This document shows positions 7,677-10,809 of a stretch of DNA of 10,809 bases, in pieces. The DNA is from Suttonella ornithocola. GTDB lineage: Bacteria; Pseudomonadota; Gammaproteobacteria; Cardiobacteriales; Cardiobacteriaceae. Position 1 is the first letter of the stretch. The number at the start of each line of letters is the position of its first letter. The notes below the pieces were generated by a model, which was not told the DNA's origin, ran no database searches, and saw only the letters and a list, made by a program, of their open reading frames with translations. The stretch lies in NCBI RefSeq assembly GCF_001889065.1, contig NZ_LWHB01000081.1:1-10809 (forward strand), given 5' to 3'. The translations under genes and the position numbers were made by a program.

Positions 7677-8648
7677 TTAAATAATATTATTTTTATGAAA
7701 TTGAATCTTACTTGGGTCAAAATAGGTATCGTGCTTTATAACATGATAAGCATAAATGACTAATTTACGCATCATCATGACGTATATTTGCTTAGGATGT
7801 TTACCTCTAGACTGGTGATATTCAAACCATGGCTTAAATAATTTTGACCTTTTACACGCTGTTAATGCTGGTAAATACAGACTTTTCCGAACAAATTTAT
7901 CGCCCATCTTAGATATTCGGCTTTTGCTCCGCACACTGCTCCCAGATTCAACGATGATGGGCGATAAGCCTAGGTAACTCACAAGATGATTATAGCTGGG
8001 GAACCGCTCAATTTCGCATAGTACCGATAAAAGCACGTTAGCTGTTTTTTTACCAATGCCTATAATTGTAGTAAGTCGCTGTTGTTGGTTATTAAGTTCT
8101 GCGGATTGGCTGATATAGTTTTGCAGTTGCTGTTCTATTCGATTAATTTCTTGGTTTAATGCGCTCAATATGATTTCGATAGATTCAGATACGCAAGTTT
8201 CAGCAACTTTTTGGCGGTTGAGTTCCATAGTGCGCAGTTTTGTCAATTGTTCTAGTCGTCTTGTTAAGTTTTTGAGCATTTGCGCTTGCTCTTTTGGCGG
8301 TTGCCATGGTTCAGGCTGGTTAATTTTACAATATTGCGCAATCAGTTTGGCGTCTTGTTTATCTGTTTTGGTACGACTTAGAGTTAGTCGGGCATAGGAT
8401 TTTATGCTGTATGCGTTAACAACGCTGATAGTAATATTCGCTTGGTATAGCGCATTAGCTATCGCGTAATAGTAGATACCTGTATATTCACAACACACAT
8501 GGATTTTATCAGATAGATTATTCAACCTGTTTATTAGTTCATTATACCCCGCTGGACTATTGTCAAGCTGATAGCTTTTAGCGCTATCGCCATTAAGTTC
8601 GCAAACGTCTATGCTATATTTTGAAATGTCTAAACCAATATAAATCAT
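7677..8648 (-). CDS. IS110/Piv-family DEDD transposase, probable phage integrase
   Basis: The 323-residue protein has both IS110 domains. The N-terminal RuvC-like domain carries the DEDD set: Asp7 (IGLDISK), Glu54 (CCEYTG), Asp96 and Asp99 (RTKTDKQDAK). After a coiled linker (about 125-190), the C-terminal Transposase_20 domain has IIGIGKKTA (helix-hairpin-helix-like, 195-203), SYLGLSP and VESGSSVRSKSRISKMG, which holds the likely nucleophilic serine (Ser235 is my best candidate). Length and residue spacing match Piv/MooV of Moraxella and the IS110 group. These enzymes exchange strands through a Holliday-like intermediate without target duplication. The ATG at 8648 has AAGG eight bases upstream. 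The gene is more AT-rich than the host operon. Its stop lies only about 53 bases from the host junction. The enzyme looks intact. Confidence 0.93.
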   Translation of the reverse strand: MIYIGLDISKYSIDVCELNGDSAKSYQLDNSPAGYNELINRLNNLSDKIHVCCEYTGIYYYAIANALYQANITISVVNAYSIKSYARLTLSRTKTDKQDAKLIAQYCKINQPEPWQPPKEQAQMLKNLTRRLEQLTKLRTMELNRQKVAETCVSESIEIILSALNQEINRIEQQLQNYISQSAELNNQQQRLTTIIGIGKKTANVLLSVLCEIERFPSYNHLVSYLGLSPIIVESGSSVRSKSRISKMGDKFVRKSLYLPALTACKRSKLFKPWFEYHQSRGKHPKQIYVMMMRKLVIYAYHVIKHDTYFDPSKIQFHKNNII

Positions 8649-8652
8649 GAGG

Positions 8653-8661
8653 GTAACCTTA
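8653..8661 (-). promoter_or_regulatory. Transposase ribosome binding site inside the RNA stem
   Basis: AAGG at 8660-8657, eight bases before the transposase ATG, is the only plausible Shine-Dalgarno sequence. Its two G bases belong to the GGTTA strand that closes the second loop of the candidate bridge RNA. Folding would therefore hide it, which could make guide RNA and transposase synthesis mutually exclusive. This is inference. Confidence 0.35.
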
Positions 8662-8767
8662 TGAATACGGCGTCCTGCGCCAAGATACTGTAGGGATTAA
8701 AAATGCCTGCATCATCAAATCTATAGTTCGAAGTCATGCTTCATGCAGAACATGATTGATGCAGGCA
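8654..8767 (-). ncRNA. Candidate IS110 bridge RNA (seekRNA) with two guide-type loops
   Basis: Read on the minus strand, two similar units follow each other just before the transposase. Unit 1 has an 11-bp stem TGCCTGCATCA/TGATGCAGGCA (8767-8757, 8714-8704), a 14-base left strand (8756-8743), a hairpin GAAG-CATGA-CTTC (8742-8730) and a 15-base right strand. Unit 2 has a 5-bp stem TAATC/GGTTA (8699-8695, 8658-8654), a left strand with ACAGTATCT (8691-8683), a hairpin GGCG-CAGGA-CGCC (8681-8669) and a right strand GTATTCATAA. Bridge RNAs of IS110-group elements have a target loop followed by a donor loop in the non-coding DNA before the recombinase gene. ACAGTATCT recurs exactly at the prophage end. 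The fold was done by hand; the 5' end of the RNA and its promoter are not identified. Confidence 0.5.
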
Positions 8768-8782
8768 AAAATTAAATTGTTA

Positions 8783-8921
8783 TTATTCCTCCCCTTCTGT
8801 AAATCATACCCTTTATTTTTTGCTGTGCTTGTCAAGGGAAGCTGCGCCGTTTTCGCTATGCTCAAACGCCCTTGACAAGCGCAAAAAAACAGGGTCTTTT
8901 CTACAGAAGGGGATGGAATAA
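8783..8921. repeat. 139-base extended hairpin in the phage intergenic region
   Basis: Three nested stems share one axis. The outer stem pairs 8783-8801 with 8902-8921 (19 bp with one bulged base at 8914). The middle stem pairs ACCCT (8808-8812) with AGGGT (8891-8895) and TTTTTTGC (8816-8823) with GCAAAAAA (8881-8888). The inner stem is a perfect 12-bp GCTTGTCAAGGG/CCCTTGACAAGC (8827-8838, 8869-8880), closing a 30-base loop that itself has short complementarities. It begins 14 bases after the last morphogenesis gene. In f1-type phages a long hairpin after the last gene serves as packaging signal next to the terminator; the position fits that role or a replication-origin role. Function is inferred. 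Confidence 0.75.
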
Positions 8922-8924
8922 ACT

Positions 8925-8936
8925 ACCCTTGCGGGT
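8925..8936 (-). other. Small GCAA-loop hairpin at the stop of the membrane protein gene
   Basis: On the transcript ACCC-GCAA-GGGT forms a 4-bp stem with a GNRA-type loop, starting inside the TGA stop codon and ending a few bases before the 139-base hairpin. It may mark the RNA 3' end together with that hairpin, but it is short enough to be chance. Confidence 0.3.
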
Positions 8937-9283
8937 CAGTGAAATACATACTTAATTAGCAACATCGCGGCAAAACTGCCGCAAAACCAGCCCCCAAATG
9001 CCCATAAATTTCGCTCTAAGCGACTACCGTAAATTTGGTGAATGTTTTCTAAATAATCAATAAGAAATGGGAATAAATTTTTGTTATCAAAAATCAAACT
9101 TGATACATCTTTTTCATACTCTGAAATAAGCTCCTCTTTTTTACTAATACCTTCTTTCGTATCAATAATATCCTCTATAGCCAAAATATTTTCCATAACT
9201 TTAATATTTTTGTGATGAATTTCTTTCGCTAAAGGAATAAAGTCCGAAATGGCTAAAATATACTTTGCTTTCTTATAATTCAT
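8936..9283 (-). CDS. Small phage protein with C-terminal membrane anchor, unknown function
   Basis: I do not recognise this 115-residue protein. The first 90 residues are charged and mostly helical (YKKAKYILAISDFIPLAKEI at the start, with many Lys, Glu, Asp and Ile). The last 22 or so (NLWAFGGWFCGSFAAMLLIK and the residues after it) form one hydrophobic segment, predicting a cytoplasmic domain tethered to the inner membrane by its C-terminus. I chose the ATG at 9281-9283, preceded by GAGAGG, over the in-frame TTG at 9293-9295, which overlaps the zot stop and would add four residues. It is the last gene of the morphogenesis operon and lies just before the long hairpin. Position and anchoring would suit an accessory role such as superinfection exclusion or help in assembly, but nothing in the sequence proves it. 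It is more AT-rich than zot. Confidence 0.75.
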   Translation of the reverse strand: MNYKKAKYILAISDFIPLAKEIHHKNIKVMENILAIEDIIDTKEGISKKEELISEYEKDVSSLIFDNKNLFPFLIDYLENIHQIYGSRLERNLWAFGGWFCGSFAAMLLIKYVFH

Positions 9284-9291
9284 AAATCCTC

Positions 9292-10212
9292 TCAATAACT
9301 TTGTTGTTTAACTGTTATACCTCTGGGCAGCGGACTGTTAATAACGGTCAAACACTGAGCATGAGGCATATGTAATGTAACACCGTTCGCACCAAAGCAC
9401 ATACATCTGTTTATTTTACGATTTGCAGCACAGCCCATAACTGGCACAGTTTCTGGCGTGTTCGTCCAGTTATACGGCGAATTTGGTACGTTTGCTTGTT
9501 GCTCTGTTTGCAGTGTCGGTGTTGATGCAACTTGTTCCGCAGCTGATGCCTTTGCTAGTGCTGGTTCGGATGGCTTTATCATGCTGAAGTACATGAATCT
9601 GTAGCCAAGATATACCAAGGCTGGCACGAGGAAGCATAGCAGTAATTTCAGCTTTGCAGGCATCCGAAACTTGTGCGTGTGTATGGTCGCACTTTGATAA
9701 TACTCATAATACTGCTTGGGAAATTTCCACATGACGCTGTCAGCGCGTTGTTGTTCTTTGCGATCGTTCGGGCTGTCGCAGACGTGCGACCATTCATAGC
9801 GCATGGCGCCGTGTATTCCCCTTGCGCGGTAGAAGTGTATGTGCTGTCCAGCCAGTTTGCGTACATGATGATGCACGAATGTAGGGGCTTGCGTAATGAA
9901 TACGAGGTCATGCCCTGTATGACGATGAGTTTCCATTGCCGTAAGGCGCTCATCCTCAACTAAGCCACGTTTAGCATTTGCTGGGTAAAGGTGTGGTTGT
10001 TGGCATTCGTCATAAATTACCAGCGAGCCGTCAGGCGTATCACGCCAGTCGGCAGGCGCATCAAAGATGATGCTGGGATTATCAAACATTTCAGGTTTTA
10101 AGCCGTCGATGTTTTGATACACAGCCCGACCTGATTTATTGGCTTCATCAATGAGGCTGATAGCGTATAGGGTTTTACCTGAACCAGGTACGGCGGTCAT
10201 CAGCGTTATCAT
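9292..10212 (-). CDS. zot: Zot-like filamentous phage assembly ATPase (pI family)
   Basis: The N-terminus ITLMTAVPGSGKTLYA carries Walker A (residues 7-14, Lys13). GSLVIYDECQQ carries Walker B (Asp68, Glu69), and VFITQAP (104-110) fits the sensor region of the Zot P-loop domain. One membrane segment (about 188-207) separates the cytoplasmic ATPase from a periplasmic tail of roughly 100 residues with Cys261, 270, 272 and 287. Proteins of this family drive extrusion of filamentous virions through the inner membrane; the name comes from the Vibrio CTX phage zonula occludens toxin, and toxicity should not be assumed here. At 306 residues it is shorter than many homologues, mainly in the tail. The ATG overlaps the upstream stop (ATGA), a sign of translational coupling with the DUF2523 gene. 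Confidence 0.93.
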   Translation of the reverse strand: MITLMTAVPGSGKTLYAISLIDEANKSGRAVYQNIDGLKPEMFDNPSIIFDAPADWRDTPDGSLVIYDECQQPHLYPANAKRGLVEDERLTAMETHRHTGHDLVFITQAPTFVHHHVRKLAGQHIHFYRARGIHGAMRYEWSHVCDSPNDRKEQQRADSVMWKFPKQYYEYYQSATIHTHKFRMPAKLKLLLCFLVPALVYLGYRFMYFSMIKPSEPALAKASAAEQVASTPTLQTEQQANVPNSPYNWTNTPETVPVMGCAANRKINRCMCFGANGVTLHMPHAQCLTVINSPLPRGITVKQQSY

Positions 10213-10490
10213 GTTACAACTCCTACAAATACTTTTGCAGCATGGAAGGCAGCAGCGGTTGCTAATGCACTCACAATGATAGATAAGCCCTCAGGTACGC
10301 CAGCAATGGCTAATAAATCAAGGACAGCAGCAGGCAATTGAGATAACAAAGGCTGCAAGCGGGCAATACCTTCATCAACTAAATTAACTACGCCTTTATA
10401 AGTAAAGAAACCGATACCGAGCGCAGCGAGTATACGGAAAATCACCGATGACAGAACCCAAACAAGGACAACAGATAATAATTTAGCCAC
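10209..10490 (-). CDS. DUF2523-family minor coat protein (pVI-like)
   Basis: The 93-residue hydrophobic protein has a long N-terminal membrane region (about residues 4-34) and a C-terminal one (about 68-90), linked by an amphipathic stretch (DEGIARLQPLLSQLP). The size, hydrophobic pattern and location between the TspB-like and Zot genes match the DUF2523 proteins of Neisseria-type filamentous phages, which are taken as counterparts of f1 pVI, a virion-tip protein that sits in the inner membrane before assembly. The start is GTG at 10488-10490 with GGGG six bases upstream. It overlaps the previous gene by 8 bases, and its stop overlaps the zot start by 4, so the three genes are probably translationally coupled. 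Confidence 0.85.
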   Translation of the reverse strand: MAKLLSVVLVWVLSSVIFRILAALGIGFFTYKGVVNLVDEGIARLQPLLSQLPAAVLDLLAIAGVPEGLSIIVSALATAAAFHAAKVFVGVVT

Positions 10491-10809
10491 GGATTACCCC
10501 CAAGTTGATACGGATTGCGAGCAGATAAGCAGCTGCAAGAACTAAGTATTTAATCATGGCGGCAAAGTCGCACCATGGTTGGAATGATAGACGTAAATTA
10601 CCTGCTAAGATGGTATTAATCTCGATAGGTGTTGGGCATGAGGCACTGCCAAAATCTACGGTACGTTTTTGCTCTATGCCTTTGCGTTCTTCTACGCCTT
10701 TAAATTCGGGTAATTCTTCATTAAATGGTTCTTTTATCCAGTCGTAAAAATCTTTATCTTGTTTGATGATTTGGAGCTGTGTATCGCAAAGAGTCGGCAC
10801 GAGTTCACA
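10483..10809 (-). CDS. TspB/pIII-like adsorption protein, C-terminal part
   Basis: The frame is open to the window edge, so only the last 108 residues are visible. A GTG at 10800 is probably internal. The visible part has TLCDTQ, FYDWIKEPFNEELPEF, a SASCPTP segment, then LSFQPWCDFAAMIK leading into a single hydrophobic segment (the last 22 or so residues) and a short basic tail. This cysteine pattern followed by a C-terminal membrane anchor is that of the TspB-type proteins encoded upstream of DUF2523 and zot in Neisseria filamentous phages, which correspond to the pIII host-adsorption protein. In Neisseria, TspB is also linked to immunoglobulin binding; that function lies outside the part seen here. 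The family call rests mostly on the C-terminal pattern and gene order. Confidence 0.75.
   Translation of the reverse strand, partial: CELVPTLCDTQLQIIKQDKDFYDWIKEPFNEELPEFKGVEERKGIEQKRTVDFGSASCPTPIEINTILAGNLRLSFQPWCDFAAMIKYLVLAAAYLLAIRINLGVIRG

Larger units (their letters stand above)
7622..10809 (-). mobile_element. Filamentous (inovirus-type) prophage, transposase-proximal end
   Basis: TspB/pIII-like, DUF2523, Zot/pI and small accessory genes overlap or abut in one direction, followed by an IS110/Piv transposase. This matches the morphogenesis order of Neisseria filamentous phages (Nf/MDA type), for which integration by their own IS110-family transposase has been proposed. The left border is inferred at the flotillin junction. 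The replication initiator, coat protein genes and other border are beyond the right edge. A separate IS110 element inserted next to the phage is the alternative. Confidence 0.75.

Noticed and set aside
8704..8767. The 11-bp inverted repeat before the transposase as a simple Rho-independent terminator
   Set aside because: A short T-run does follow on the minus strand, but the 42-base interior is far too long for an ordinary terminator and holds its own nested hairpin. The bridge-RNA reading explains more.
8768..8935. A left boundary for a stand-alone IS110 insertion between the phage and its last gene
   Set aside because: I found no word here matching the donor-loop right strand followed by the core, and the interval is taken up by the long phage hairpin. 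It cannot be fully excluded.
9278..9285. ATTCATAA, matching part of the predicted donor-loop right guide, as a nearby left end of the IS110 element
   Set aside because: It lies across the start codon of the small membrane protein gene, the required core dinucleotide does not follow, and choosing it would cut through a phage operon.
9648..9963. Frames on both strands overlapping zot
   Set aside because: They overlap the well-supported Zot ATPase domain and show no protein features of their own.
1..10809. CRISPR arrays, tRNA and rRNA genes
   Set aside because: No regularly spaced repeats, tRNA cloverleaf or rRNA signature sequences were seen on either strand.

Overview
The window suggests a Gram-negative beta- or gammaproteobacterium of moderate-to-low GC. 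Two weak signs point toward the Neisseriaceae and relatives: one exact 12-base match to the Simonsiella-type DNA uptake word (2566-2577), and a decayed stretch resembling Neisseria intergenic repeats (596-655). Neither settles the genus. Filamentous phages of the Zot/TspB type seen here are best known from Neisseria and also occur in related mucosal and gammaproteobacterial hosts.

Layout. Bases 1-250 hold the frameshifted C-terminal remnant of an IS630-type transposase. Bases 251-680 are AT-rich non-coding DNA. All other genes are on the minus strand. Bases 681-6101 encode a 1806-residue AAA-type ATPase of the DUF3686 ('DNA repair ATPase') family. Bases 6195-7670 encode the coiled-coil body of a flotillin-like protein that has lost its membrane anchor and SPFH domain. 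These two look like a host operon, flotillin then ATPase. From about 7622 to the right edge lies one end of a filamentous (inovirus-type) prophage. In transcription order it holds the C-terminus of a TspB/pIII-like adsorption protein, a DUF2523 minor coat protein (pVI-like), a Zot/pI assembly ATPase, a small membrane protein of unknown function, a long non-coding hairpin, and an IS110/Piv-type DEDD transposase that probably serves as the phage integrase.

How the parts fit. The prophage end lies inside the flotillin gene. Host coding sequence resumes at codon 17 of the present reading frame, immediately after a CT dinucleotide at 7623-7622 (minus strand). The 5' part of the flotillin gene should therefore be at the other, unseen prophage end.

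The most interesting signal is in the 134 bases upstream of the transposase. On the minus strand this region can fold into two consecutive stem / internal loop / hairpin units, the architecture of an IS110 bridge RNA (seekRNA). The left strand of the second unit contains ACAGTATCT, identical over 9 bases to the DNA that ends in CT exactly at the phage-host junction, as expected for a donor-loop guide. The same unit also sequesters the transposase's likely Shine-Dalgarno sequence. If correct, this would be a bridge-RNA-guided integrase carried by a filamentous phage. The claim rests on hand-folding and short matches and needs the other prophage end to test it.
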